Part shown: positions 36,380-45,710 of the stretch, one piece after another
How positions within the stretch are numbered: position 1 is the stretch's first letter
Layout of the letters: every line of letters starts with the position of its first letter
Assembly (NCBI GenBank): GCA_964480915.1
Contig: CAYZRS010000012.1
Location: 1 to 64,000, forward strand
Direction: 5' to 3'
DNA length: 64,000 bases
Source of the DNA: CAWGCE01 sp964480915
GTDB lineage: Bacteria > Planctomycetota > Planctomycetia > Pirellulales > Pirellulaceae
Made by a program: the position numbers and the translations under genes
Notes under the pieces: generated by a model
What the model was told of the DNA's origin: nothing
What the model saw: the letters and a program-made list of their open reading frames with translations, nothing else
Databases searched by the model: none

Positions 36380-37396
36380 GTGAGCACAAAAGCACGCAGC
36401 CTTGGTGAGATTCTGCAAGAGTTCCGCCAACACCGACTGTTGATGCAAGAAGAACTGCAGAAAGTCATCATTGGCCAAGACGAGGTCATCGAACAGTTGT
36501 TCGCTGCGATCTTCACGCGTGGCCATTGCCTGCTGGAAGGCGTTCCGGGACTCGCGAAGACACTCATGGTCAGCACGCTGGCCCGCATCCTGGATGTCGA
36601 TTTCACCCGGATTCAATTCACGCCCGACTTGATGCCATCCGACATCACCGGCACCAACGTCCTTGACGAGGACGAATCGGGGCGACGGCAGTTCCGGTTT
36701 GTCCAAGGGCCGATCTTTACCAATATTCTGCTGGCGGATGAAATTAACCGCACGCCGCCGAAGACGCAGGCCGCGCTGTTGCAAGCGATGCAGGAAAGCG
36801 AAGTCACCGCCGGCCGGACGACGTACGACCTTCCCGAACCGTTCTTTACGATCGCCACGCAGAATCCGATCGAGCAAGAAGGCACCTACCCGCTGCCAGA
36901 AGCGCAGCTCGATCGCTTCATGTTTAACATCAAAATTGACTATCCGACCGCCGAAGAAGAAGAACAGATTCTGGCCGTGACGACTCGCAACGAATCGGTC
37001 GAAGTTAACAAAGTGCTGTCAGCCAGAGCGATCGTCAACTTACAGAAACTGGTCGGCAGCGTGGCAGTGAGCGAGTACGTCGTGAAGTATGTCGCTCGGC
37101 TTGTCCGAGCGACGAGACCGAAAGACGACACAGCGCCGAAATTCATACGCGACTTTGTCGATTGGGGTGCCGGACCTCGTGCCGGCCAGTTCCTGATTAA
37201 CGGTGGCAAAGCGATGGCCGCCATGAACGGCGATTTTTCCGTGTCGGTTGCCGACGTGAAGAAGATTGCGATCCCGGTACTGCGTCATCGGGTCAAAACC
37301 AATTTCCAAGCGCAAGCGGAGGGACTCAACAACGAGGATGTGATCCGACGTTTGCTGGACGAAATCCCCGAACCGGAAATCCCCAAGTTTCAGTAG
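36380..37396 (+). CDS. MoxR-family AAA+ ATPase
   Basis: This is a 338-residue AAA+ chaperone-like ATPase. Walker A is GVPGLAKT (54-61) and Walker B is ILLADEINR (D120, E121); PEAQLDRFMF is the sensor/arginine-finger region, and NPIEQEGTYPLPEAQ is the MoxR signature. The start is GTG at 36380. It heads a plus-strand series with DUF58, BatA-like and vWA genes, the standard MoxR set, in which the ATPase is thought to remodel or activate the vWA proteins using metal-dependent binding. It is divergent from the DUF4159 gene, with 271 bases between. Confidence 0.94.
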   Translation: MSTKARSLGEILQEFRQHRLLMQEELQKVIIGQDEVIEQLFAAIFTRGHCLLEGVPGLAKTLMVSTLARILDVDFTRIQFTPDLMPSDITGTNVLDEDESGRRQFRFVQGPIFTNILLADEINRTPPKTQAALLQAMQESEVTAGRTTYDLPEPFFTIATQNPIEQEGTYPLPEAQLDRFMFNIKIDYPTAEEEEQILAVTTRNESVEVNKVLSARAIVNLQKLVGSVAVSEYVVKYVARLVRATRPKDDTAPKFIRDFVDWGAGPRAGQFLINGGKAMAAMNGDFSVSVADVKKIAIPVLRHRVKTNFQAQAEGLNNEDVIRRLLDEIPEPEIPKFQ

Positions 37397-37558
37397 TCGG
37401 ATTTTTTCTAATTTACATTTCTCGCAGCGACACGAAGACGCGAAAACGCAAAGAGCCACCGCAACACGCCCTTCAAGGTCCTCGCGGGCCGCGCGTTCAT
37501 CGTTTGACGCGAGCTAAAACCGAGCCCCGCAGTGGGCCTACATGCGTGAGCCGGCCTG

Positions 37559-38455
37559 ATGAACTCTGTCGAGAAATACCTGCGACCCGAAGTGATTCGG
37601 CAAATCTCGCGGCTCGACTTGCGCGCTCAGTTTGTCGTTCGCGGTTTCTTACAGGGACTCCACGCCAGCCCTTTTCACGGTTTCTCAGTCGAGTTCAGCG
37701 AGCATCGCAAATATACGCACGGCGACGATCCGAAAGATATCGATTGGCTCGTCTACGCGAAAACTGACAAGTATTACGTCAAGAAGTTTGAAGCCGAAAC
37801 CAACATCACCGGCTACCTGATGATGGATCTTAGTAGTTCGATGGGATACACGTATCGGCAGGAACTCACCAAGTTCGAATACGGCATCTGCCTGGCCGCG
37901 GCGCTGTGCTATCTGATGGTTCAGCAGCAGGATCCGGTCGGACTGATCACGTTCGACCAGAGTATTCGCGATTGCATTCCACCCAAATCCCAGCGAACCC
38001 AACTGGGCAACGTGCTCTCGCTGTTGGCCAAGCTAGAACCGACAGGCACGACCGACATACGCAACAGCCTGGTCCAGTTGGCAGCGATGCTCAGACATCA
38101 TTCGCTCGTGATGATCTTCAGCGACCTCTTGGAAGATACGGAGCAGACGATCGATGGACTTCGGCGCCTGCGTCACGGCGGCCACGACGTGATTCTGTTT
38201 CATATTTTGGATGAGGCCGAAGTCACTTTCCCGTTCACCGACCTGATGGAATTGGAAGATCCCGAATCGAAAGAAAAGCTGCAAGTCGACGGAGCCGCCT
38301 ACCAGCAAGAGTACATCGAGGAGGTGACCGCATACCGGGACGCACTGCAGAAAGAATGCGTTCAAAGCGGCATCGACTATATCCCGCTCGATACGAGCAT
38401 GCCGTTCGACAAAGCGCTGATGGAATACTTGCTTAGTCGGCAAGCACGTTTTTGA
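37559..38455 (+). CDS. DUF58 family protein with vWA-like fold
   Basis: This is a 298-residue soluble protein. HASPFHGFSVEFSEHRKYTHGDDPKDIDW is the DUF58 core signature (the RxYxxGDDxRxIDW type). A complete MIDAS motif DxSxS follows at D90, S92 and S94 (DLSSSMGY), and a threonine/Asp pair appears in GTTDI. DUF58 proteins work with MoxR ATPases as metal-binding adaptor modules. It starts 162 bases after moxR and is followed by a heptamer array and then the BatA-like gene. Confidence 0.92.
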   Translation: MNSVEKYLRPEVIRQISRLDLRAQFVVRGFLQGLHASPFHGFSVEFSEHRKYTHGDDPKDIDWLVYAKTDKYYVKKFEAETNITGYLMMDLSSSMGYTYRQELTKFEYGICLAAALCYLMVQQQDPVGLITFDQSIRDCIPPKSQRTQLGNVLSLLAKLEPTGTTDIRNSLVQLAAMLRHHSLVMIFSDLLEDTEQTIDGLRRLRHGGHDVILFHILDEAEVTFPFTDLMELEDPESKEKLQVDGAAYQQEYIEEVTAYRDALQKECVQSGIDYIPLDTSMPFDKALMEYLLSRQARF

Positions 38456-38471
38456 GGCGAGGCCGGAATCT

Positions 38472-38590
38472 CAAATCTCAAATCTCAAATCTCAAATCTC
38501 AAATCTCAAATCTCAAATCTCAAATCGCAAATCGCAAATCGCAAATCGCAAATCGCAAATCGCAAATCGCAAATCGCACATCGCACATCT
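38472..38590. repeat. heptanucleotide tandem array, 17 units, inside the moxR operon
   Basis: Seven CAAATCT units (38472-38520), eight CAAATCG units (38521-38576), then CACATCG and CACATCT: 17 units, 119 bases. It lies between DUF58 and the BatA-like gene and ends 34 bases before the latter's ATG, so it sits in the leader of that gene. It shares its unit with the array at 33582-33700. Confidence 0.97.
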
Positions 38591-38624
38591 CCTAAATCGC
38601 ACATCGCCTGAATCCTAAAACACC

Positions 38625-41018
38625 ATGTCGCTATTACATCTTTCATTGGCAACGCTCGGTGGTGCATTCGTCGCCATCCCGATCGTGTTGCACTTGTTGA
38701 TGAAGCGACAGCCGAAACCGATCCAATTCCCGGCTCTGCGTTTCGTACGCGCTCGCAAGGAATCGAATCAGCGGAAAATGCGGCTGCGGCAATTCGTCCT
38801 TTTGGCGCTGCGCTGCGGCATCATTGGCTGTCTCGCATTCGCACTGGCCAGGCCCCGAGTCCCCACGGCGACGGCCGGCAACTGGTGGCTGTTGATTGGG
38901 CTCGTTGCCGGCGCGGCCATCGTCGGCATGGTGGCACTATTTGGCTGGAAAAAAACGAGTGCTGGTGGTTGGATTTCTAGTGGGCTGGGGATCGTTTCAT
39001 TGGCACTGCTGCTCCTCTCCTGCGTCGTTTTCTATCGCATGCAGAAAACGCCTACGGCAACGTTGCTGGAAGATGCCGAGGCGCCCGTTGCGGCGGCGAT
39101 CGTGTTTGATGTCTCGCCACGCATGGAGTATCGACATCAAAACCAATCGCGGCTTGAGGCGGCCAAGGAACTGGGTGAGTGGGTGCTCCAGCAGTTCGCC
39201 TTCGACAGCGATGTGGGGATCCTCGACACGGCGATGAGCAACGCCTCCTTCAGCGTCGATTTGGCGACCGCCAAAAAGACGATTGCCGGGCTGGTAACGA
39301 CGGCCAACGTCGGCGACTTGCCTCAGGCGATGGAGTACGCTGTTTCGCTGTTGCAAACCAGCAACAAACCGAGAAAGGAGATCTACGTCCTCACCGATCT
39401 TACCGCCAGGTCGTGGGAAACACCGATCGACGAAACATGGATTGAAAAGGTCACGGCCGACCCGCCAGTCATGATCTATTTTCTTGACGTCGGCGTGGAG
39501 CGGCCCACGAACTTTCGCATCACGCAACTCGATTTGGCCAATGCCTATTTGGCGGGCGAGCAACCTTTGGAAATCGCCTACCAAGTCAGCAGCGAAGGAG
39601 CGGGCGGCACGGTCTCTGCTCAAGTTTTGATCGAGCAGCAAAGCACGCAACTCCCGATCATGGTCGATGGCCGGCCGGAGCTCCCCGAGCTCACCTTGCG
39701 TGGACAACAGCAGCTCGAAGTGCCACCGGGGGGTTCGGTGGCGGGACGGTTTTCCCTGAGTGGCATTGGTAGCGGCACGCACCACGGCTTGCTGCGCATC
39801 ACCGGCTCTGACGGACTCCCCATCGACGATACTCGGTTCTTTACTTGTGAAGTCACACGGACCCGCGACGTGTTGATCGTGCCCGGTGTCGGCGCCGAAT
39901 CGTCGCTGCTGACCGACGTCCTGGGTCCCGAAGGCAACGATCGCTCGGGACAGACCCTATTCCGCTGTGCGATCGCGACGCCCGACAGTTTGATCAGCGC
40001 CGAGCTGGACCAGTACCGAACGGTGGCGCTGCTCGATCCGTCTCCTTTGTCGGTCGGCACTTGGCAGAGATTGGCCGACTATGTGTCTCAGGGTGGCGGC
40101 TTGGCGATTTTTCTGGGCCGCAATGCGATTCCAACCGACCAATTCAACTCGGCCGCCGCGATGGAGCTACTGCCAGGGCCACTCAGTCGACAATGGCGTT
40201 CGGGTGCGCAAGACATCTACCTCAGTCTCGGTGCGGGCGATCATCGGATCGCGCGTGGTTTAAGATCTCGTGCCACAACGGTTCCCTGGAACGATTTCCC
40301 CATTTACCGGCACTGGGGTTTCCAGAACCTGCGCGACGACGCTGTGACCGTTTTGCGATTTGGTAATGGCCAACCAGCCATGGTCGAAACGGTCCGCGGG
40401 AAAGGGCGCGTTCTCACGATGACCACGCCGATTTCCGATGCGCTCAACGTCGCCAATCGCGGCCCTTGGAATCTGCTACCGACGGGCCCGAACGCTTGGC
40501 CCTATTTCGTACTGACATTCGATACCTTTCGCTATTTGTCACAAAGCGGGACGACCCGTTTGAATTATGAAATTGGCGACGCGGCCACGATCTCGCACAA
40601 TTTCCGCGACAAAGTCAAGCTGTTTTCACCTCGCAGCCCATGGGAAGAAGTGGCTTCTCAGCAAAATTTGGTTTCCGTTCCCTTTACCAATGCGCCGGGA
40701 CACTACCGCATCAAAGGGGGTGAGGCGAACGATTCACGCAGAGGATGTTCCGTCAATCTTCCCGATTCGCAGACGCAGCTGACACGGCTCACGGAAGAGG
40801 AGCTGGCGACACAGCTGGGCGAGGCGACCTTTCGTATGGCGCGCAACCGCGAGGAAGTAGATCGAGAAATCGGCGAGGCCCGCATGGGCCGCGAGTTCTT
40901 TCCGTGGCTCATGCTGGCCGTCGCCCTTGCCTTGGCGATGGAACATCTGGTCGCCAACCGTTTTTACGCGGGGCCCGGGCTATCGACTTCCGACTCGAAA
41001 GAGGCGGTGGCGGCATGA
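38625..41018 (+). CDS. BatA-type membrane protein with vWA and amidotransferase-like domains
   Basis: This is a 797-residue membrane protein. The N-terminal BatA (aerotolerance regulator) module has two helices around HLSLATLGGAFVAIPIVLHLL and FVLLALRCGIIGCLAFALARP with PIQFPALRFVRARK between them; two more helices follow at about 87-140. A vWA domain comes next, with an altered MIDAS (D162, S164, R166: DVSPR instead of DxSxS). Then come an Ig-like segment, a class I amidotransferase-like region (about 410-600) and a final helix (LMLAVALALAMEHLVANRFY). Its stop overlaps the next start by ATGA, so the two are translationally coupled. Confidence 0.88.
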   Translation: MSLLHLSLATLGGAFVAIPIVLHLLMKRQPKPIQFPALRFVRARKESNQRKMRLRQFVLLALRCGIIGCLAFALARPRVPTATAGNWWLLIGLVAGAAIVGMVALFGWKKTSAGGWISSGLGIVSLALLLLSCVVFYRMQKTPTATLLEDAEAPVAAAIVFDVSPRMEYRHQNQSRLEAAKELGEWVLQQFAFDSDVGILDTAMSNASFSVDLATAKKTIAGLVTTANVGDLPQAMEYAVSLLQTSNKPRKEIYVLTDLTARSWETPIDETWIEKVTADPPVMIYFLDVGVERPTNFRITQLDLANAYLAGEQPLEIAYQVSSEGAGGTVSAQVLIEQQSTQLPIMVDGRPELPELTLRGQQQLEVPPGGSVAGRFSLSGIGSGTHHGLLRITGSDGLPIDDTRFFTCEVTRTRDVLIVPGVGAESSLLTDVLGPEGNDRSGQTLFRCAIATPDSLISAELDQYRTVALLDPSPLSVGTWQRLADYVSQGGGLAIFLGRNAIPTDQFNSAAAMELLPGPLSRQWRSGAQDIYLSLGAGDHRIARGLRSRATTVPWNDFPIYRHWGFQNLRDDAVTVLRFGNGQPAMVETVRGKGRVLTMTTPISDALNVANRGPWNLLPTGPNAWPYFVLTFDTFRYLSQSGTTRLNYEIGDAATISHNFRDKVKLFSPRSPWEEVASQQNLVSVPFTNAPGHYRIKGGEANDSRRGCSVNLPDSQTQLTRLTEEELATQLGEATFRMARNREEVDREIGEARMGREFFPWLMLAVALALAMEHLVANRFYAGPGLSTSDSKEAVAA

Positions 41019-43282
41019 TCGACTGGCATTTCCAACCCGTATTCGGCAGTTACCTGCTCGTGCTGCTGTTGGCGGTTGTCCTAATTTCAATCATGACGGT
41101 GCGGCCCGCCTTCCCATCGGCCAATCAACGTCGTCGGCAAATTTTGAATGGGCTGCGGGGCGGAGTCATTGGCCTGATCGTGTTGGCATTGCTTCGACCA
41201 ACCGTCGTCCACACCAAGTCAGAACCGATCGCCGCCACCGTCGCCGTTCTCATCGACACGAGCCGCAGCATGGTCGTGGCCGACATGGACGACGAGACTC
41301 GTTGGCAAGCGATGCGAAACACGCTCAAGGACAGCCGCATGGAACTCGAGCGGCTGCACGATTCTCTGGAAGTCGTCGCCTATCGATTTGATCAAACGAC
41401 GCAACCGCTAACGTGGGACGGCATCCACTTCGACCTACCCGACGAACCGCCAGGCGACCAAACCGATCTCGGAGCCGCCTTGGATCAGATCGTTCGTGAC
41501 CAGACCGGTAAACGGTTACTCGGCGTGGTCATGCTCAGCGATGGGGCTCAGCGAAGCGTCAACCCTCAGGCCGACATGCGCCAAGCGGCCTGGCAATTGG
41601 CCCGACGCGAAAGTCCCCTCTACACGATCGCATACGGCGCTTCGCGAGACCAAACCCAAGCCCGAGACGTGGCGATTCGCAACCTCCAAGATCACTATCG
41701 CGTGTTCGCGAACACCGATCTTGTCGTTCGCAGCACCGTGTCCGCACAAGGCTACGCGAATCAAGCGATGCCCGTCCAAATGCGAGTCGAAAAACCGGAT
41801 GGCGAGACGGAACTGATAGGCCCCATCCAAATCACACCGACCGACGCGGCGCAAGAGCTGGACGTGCAATTATCGTACAAGCCGAAACAACCGGGCCAAT
41901 ACAAACTGACTCTCTTTGTGCCCGAACAACCGGGGGAGCAAGTCAAAGAGAACAACGAACTCACCGCGTTTCTCGACGTGATGGATGGCGGCTTACGAGT
42001 CCTCTACCTGTGTGGCAATCTTGGCTGGCAAGAGCACAAGTTCATCCGGCGAGTTGTCGATGCTTCACCCGACATGCAATTGGATTTCCAGTGGGTCGAC
42101 CCCCGCGGCCGACAGAACTGGCCGATCGATATGTTGTCGATCATGGATCAAGGGCCGTACGACGTTTATGTGCTGGCCGACTTGGAAGCGGCAGCACTCG
42201 GCCCGGCTGGCTGCCTCGCTTTGGCCGATGAAGTTTCCCGCGGCAAGGGACTGATCATGACCGGTGGACGGTTTGCATTTGGCCCCGGAGGATACGGCAA
42301 GACGGCATTAAATACGGTCATGCCATTTCGCATCGGACGATTTCAGGCACAACCGGCGGATGGTGAACTGCGTGCCGATCTACACGTTCCCGGTCCGTTG
42401 ACCTTCTTGCCCACCACCGACCATTTCGTCACCACGTTGGGAGAAGACAATCTGACGAAATGGCAAAGTTTGCCGCCGCTGAACGGTGCCAACAAATTCG
42501 AAAAGCTCACGCCGACCGCGCAAGTGTTGGCTCAAGCGAACGACGAAACCCCCTTACTGGTCACTTCCGACGCTGGCCTGGGCCGCTTCCTCGCGCTGGC
42601 GACCGATTCGACCTACCGTTGGTATCGCTTTGGGCATCAATCTGCTCACAAACGGTTTTGGCGCCAGATCATTCTGTGGTTGGCAAAAAAAGAAGAAGAC
42701 CAAAAAGGCGACCTGTGGATCGAATTGGAACAGCGCCGCTACATGGCCGAGACAAAAGCCAACTTCAAGACGGGCTTGCGCGACGCGGACGGGAGTGAGC
42801 TGACCGAGCAGCCCCTCAAAGCGATTTTGATTGGACCGGAGGGAAAACGGACACCGCTGGCACTCACGAAGCTTGCCGAGGAAGGCTGGAGCGGCGGCAC
42901 CGAAGCGCTCATGGAGCCGGGCGACTACACGCTTGAAGTGTCGGTCAAGACTCCGCCGGATGGATCGGCCGAGACGTTTCAAAGGACGGTGCGGTTTGCC
43001 GTTCTCGACCGTGACCTTGAGCTGACCGATGCGGCGGCTGACCCTCAGCAGCTGGCCAATTTATCGGCGATCACCCGCGACGTCGGCGGACGGACCGTGG
43101 CCGCCGAAGAGTTGCCCGATTTGCTCAACGAGTTCATCGACCGACCCGAAGAGTCGCGGGTCGAGTTTCAATCCAAGTGGCAGTTAGCCGACACCGGTAT
43201 CGATGCGTGGCTCTTCTTCTGCCTTGTCGTTGGACTGCTAACCACCGAGTGGTTCTTGCGCAAGAAGTGGCAAATGGTGTGA
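41015..43282 (+). CDS. membrane vWA protein with amidotransferase-like domain
   Basis: This is a 755-residue partner of the preceding gene. Two helices at the N-terminus (about 12-30 and 48-62) are followed by a vWA domain with an intact MIDAS D81, S83, S85 (LIDTSRSM), an Ig-like beta region, a ThuA/class I amidotransferase-like domain (VLYLCGNLGWQEHKF, then GKGLIMTGGRFAFGPGGYG) and a C-terminal helix (LFFCLVVGLLTTEWFL). The ATG at 41015 overlaps the previous stop as ATGA; the frame remains open upstream only because it shadows that gene. It closes the MoxR/DUF58/BatA series. Role is probably envelope maintenance or protein quality, by family context. Confidence 0.88.
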   Translation: MIDWHFQPVFGSYLLVLLLAVVLISIMTVRPAFPSANQRRRQILNGLRGGVIGLIVLALLRPTVVHTKSEPIAATVAVLIDTSRSMVVADMDDETRWQAMRNTLKDSRMELERLHDSLEVVAYRFDQTTQPLTWDGIHFDLPDEPPGDQTDLGAALDQIVRDQTGKRLLGVVMLSDGAQRSVNPQADMRQAAWQLARRESPLYTIAYGASRDQTQARDVAIRNLQDHYRVFANTDLVVRSTVSAQGYANQAMPVQMRVEKPDGETELIGPIQITPTDAAQELDVQLSYKPKQPGQYKLTLFVPEQPGEQVKENNELTAFLDVMDGGLRVLYLCGNLGWQEHKFIRRVVDASPDMQLDFQWVDPRGRQNWPIDMLSIMDQGPYDVYVLADLEAAALGPAGCLALADEVSRGKGLIMTGGRFAFGPGGYGKTALNTVMPFRIGRFQAQPADGELRADLHVPGPLTFLPTTDHFVTTLGEDNLTKWQSLPPLNGANKFEKLTPTAQVLAQANDETPLLVTSDAGLGRFLALATDSTYRWYRFGHQSAHKRFWRQIILWLAKKEEDQKGDLWIELEQRRYMAETKANFKTGLRDADGSELTEQPLKAILIGPEGKRTPLALTKLAEEGWSGGTEALMEPGDYTLEVSVKTPPDGSAETFQRTVRFAVLDRDLELTDAAADPQQLANLSAITRDVGGRTVAAEELPDLLNEFIDRPEESRVEFQSKWQLADTGIDAWLFFCLVVGLLTTEWFLRKKWQMV

Positions 43283-43312
43283 GTCGGTGTTCGCGTCGAG
43301 CGCCCGTGAAAC

Positions 43313-44047
43313 CTACAACCGATGGTTCCAATCATCGGTCGCGTATTTCTCGTTCGCCAAATGCAGGCTGTCGGCTTGCGGCCAATCGTCGGTCGAATCG
43401 AGTGGTGACCAGGCGGCGATGATCGCTTCTCGCAGTCGATCACCTGCGACTGGCAACTGCGTGAGAAAACGGGCGTGACTTCTGCCGTCGCGATAGTCGG
43501 GCTGCCGTGGCGGCGTCCTGAGCAGACTGGCAATCTGATCCAAATTGGCGTCGTAGAGCAGCGTGCCGTGATAGAGCAAATGGTCACGTCGCAGTCGGAG
43601 GCTGTTGCCTGACACTTTTTGAAGTCCCACCTTCGTTGCCAGTGCCAGGTCACTGGTACCGGCAATGTGAGAATCACAACCTAACGACTGGAGTCCCCGA
43701 TTCAATCGCTCGAGCACAAAACGATGAGCCTGATCGAGTACCCGCAGTTCCGGTCGCGCGTGCCGATCCAAAATGACCGAATAGAACAGGCAGCCAGGCC
43801 CGCCGACGACGGTAGCGCCCCCGCTGCAACGCCGCACAATGGGTACCGATGCTTGTAAACAAGCTTCGACGTCTACTTCCTCCTGCCAACGCGAACCACG
43901 CCCCAAAATCACGGCTGGCGCATCCAGTTCCCAAAGGCGAAACGATTCGGCGGTTCCCGGTGCGGCCCCCTCAGCGGCCAGCAAAAGACACTCGTCAAGT
44001 GCCAATTGTTGTGTCACCGGAAGCTGCAGTTCATCAAGTAGGTTCAT
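43313..44047 (-). CDS. lipoate-protein ligase A-like protein
   Basis: This 244-residue protein belongs to the LplA/LipB/BirA ligase superfamily. RRCSGGATVV (R72-V81) matches the RRxSGGGxV lipoyl-AMP loop, with Ala in place of the third Gly. The catalytic lysine is K144 in QKVSGNSLR, and HGTLLYD follows as in LplA. The C-terminal accessory domain of E. coli LplA is absent, as in LipM/LplA short forms and amidotransferases. It would transfer lipoate or octanoate to E2 or GcvH proteins; no such target is nearby. Confidence 0.88.
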   Translation of the reverse strand: MNLLDELQLPVTQQLALDECLLLAAEGAAPGTAESFRLWELDAPAVILGRGSRWQEEVDVEACLQASVPIVRRCSGGATVVGGPGCLFYSVILDRHARPELRVLDQAHRFVLERLNRGLQSLGCDSHIAGTSDLALATKVGLQKVSGNSLRLRRDHLLYHGTLLYDANLDQIASLLRTPPRQPDYRDGRSHARFLTQLPVAGDRLREAIIAAWSPLDSTDDWPQADSLHLANEKYATDDWNHRL

Positions 44048-44207
44048 GCTGCCATTCTACGCCCGAATGTTAACCGGACGACCCACGTGCGGTTCGCTCC
44101 CCACAGCCGCTCGCATCAGATCGAGCACTGCCCACACTCGCAGAGAGCGTCTAAACTGGCAAATCACCTGTTCAACGCTCTGACACCCTATCCGCGACGC
44201 GCCATTC

Positions 44208-45305
44208 ATGACCGATCTTGAAACCGATTCAACGTCGACGCCACCCGGTGAATCCACTCGAAACGCCGACGACATGCTGCCGCCAGTCCAACCGCCGGCC
44301 GCCTCGTTCATCATGCAGCTGTTCCTCATTCCGCTGTTGATTGTCAGCGTGATTGTTGGCGTCTGGATGCTGGTTAGCTGGGTCGCCAACATGGGCACGC
44401 AACCGACCGAATTGGTCAACGATATCGAGCATCTGAACCACGCCAGTTGGCAGAAGGCACTGACGCTTGCCAACACGCTTCGCGATCCTCGCTTCGAGCA
44501 CTTGCGAGAAGACCCTGCACTGGCTGCCCGTGTCAGTACACTCCTGGATAATCAGCTTGCGGGCGACCAAACAGATCGCGACAACCTGTGGTTACAAATT
44601 TATCTTTGCCGAGTGCTAGGCGAGTTCAACATTGACGATGGGATGCCGACGCTACTCAAGGCGATCCAACGGACCGACCCGCCGGAAGTCACCGAAGTCC
44701 GTCGTAGCGCACTCCAAGCGCTCGGTCTGCTCGTCGACCGGATTGGATCGAAACAGGCCTTGACGAACGCAGAGCTCATTCCGGTGCTCATCTCAGCGAG
44801 TCAAACGTCTGCAGCGGCGCCGGCCAGCGGCGACGGTCCTGCTGTCTCTGACGCGCGTCCACATCGCATCCGATCGACCGCCGCCTTCGTTCTGGGCTTG
44901 TTAGAGAGCCAGCAGGCGAAAGATCAGCTAGTCACTTTACTCGACGATCCGAACACCGATGTTCGTTACAACGCGGCGACCGGGCTCGCCCGCCAATCAG
45001 ACAGCCGCGCAGCGCCCATGCTGAAACAAATGCTGAAACCGGACGAGGCATCCTTGGCCGTCGATATGGATGAGTCGCTGGCCGAGCCGGAAAAGCAAAA
45101 ATGGCTGCTTTGGAAACGTGACCTCATCGTGGCCAATGCGCTCCGTTCGATCGAAAAACTGGCCAACGATCAGACGACGCTGGAATCGGCAGGCTTGATC
45201 GAAGGACTGACCGAAGTCGCTGCAGGCGGGCTTGTGAGCGAGGCCGTCCGCATCGAGGCGAACAAGCTACTCAAACAGCTCCAACCGGCAGCCACTTCCC
45301 CCTGA
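44208..45305 (+). CDS. membrane-anchored HEAT-repeat protein
   Basis: This is a 365-residue protein: a Thr/Pro-rich cytoplasmic tail, one membrane helix at about residues 35-60 (FLIPLLIVSVIVGVWMLVSWV), then alpha-helical HEAT-like repeats (RRSALQALGLLVDRI; RSTAAFVLGLLESQQAKDQLVTLLDD; VRYNAATGLARQSDSRAAPMLKQML). Such repeats bind protein partners. No catalytic motif is visible. It is divergent from the lipoate ligase gene. This plan of one helix plus HEAT repeats is common in planctomycetes; no specific role can be assigned. Confidence 0.8.
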   Translation: MTDLETDSTSTPPGESTRNADDMLPPVQPPAASFIMQLFLIPLLIVSVIVGVWMLVSWVANMGTQPTELVNDIEHLNHASWQKALTLANTLRDPRFEHLREDPALAARVSTLLDNQLAGDQTDRDNLWLQIYLCRVLGEFNIDDGMPTLLKAIQRTDPPEVTEVRRSALQALGLLVDRIGSKQALTNAELIPVLISASQTSAAAPASGDGPAVSDARPHRIRSTAAFVLGLLESQQAKDQLVTLLDDPNTDVRYNAATGLARQSDSRAAPMLKQMLKPDEASLAVDMDESLAEPEKQKWLLWKRDLIVANALRSIEKLANDQTTLESAGLIEGLTEVAAGGLVSEAVRIEANKLLKQLQPAATSP

Positions 45306-45710
45306 TCCGGGCATCACGAGAGATCATTGGTAGGAAGAAACGGCCAGTTTAATGTGGCCATCTGACCGCCGCCCCAAGTGTCGGATTTATCAGACCAGAT
45401 CCGCCTCGACCAACATAAGGGCGTCGACAAGGGAGCTGTCCGCATAATCCGGAACACCCGATGTTAAAGTTTGCGGGCTATTCCGACTGGGCAAAAACAA
45501 GGTGCGGCAGTGGGCATCTACCAGACCCTCACGGCTAATTCTGATTCGATTTAGCAACGCTAGCGTGCTAAACTTGAGTTGAATCTGGCAATGAATCGCA
45601 GGAGCCCTTGGGCGACTTCTTCGTAGACCGCAAAGGCGGCACGCTTTGCCAGCATTGAAACAAAATTACGTGAACTCCCAGAGGAGAAGCCGTTCGCGGC
45701 AACCACGACA
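45306..45710. other. intergenic region upstream of the YTV gene
   Basis: This is 405 bases without a credible gene. It holds the palindrome at 45550-45572 (listed apart) and, just before the YTV start, GAGGAG at about 45680, which is too far from the ATG to be its ribosome-binding site. No promoter of good fit and no RNA gene was recognised. Confidence 0.5.
45550..45572. promoter_or_regulatory. 23-bp palindrome, possible operator
   Basis: TTTAGCA (45550-45556) and TGCTAAA (45566-45572) flank the self-complementary CGCTAGCG (45558-45565), with a single unpaired A. It lies about 140 bases before the YTV gene. It could be a repressor site or a stable RNA hairpin; the absence of a T tail argues against a terminator. 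Confidence 0.45.

Noticed and set aside
33582..38590. CRISPR array
   Set aside because: Units are 7 bases with no spacers, so they are simple tandem repeats; no cas gene is present.
40745..41014. Extension of the second vWA gene upstream of 41015
   Set aside because: It is the out-of-frame shadow of the preceding gene; the ATGA overlap at 41015 is the natural start.
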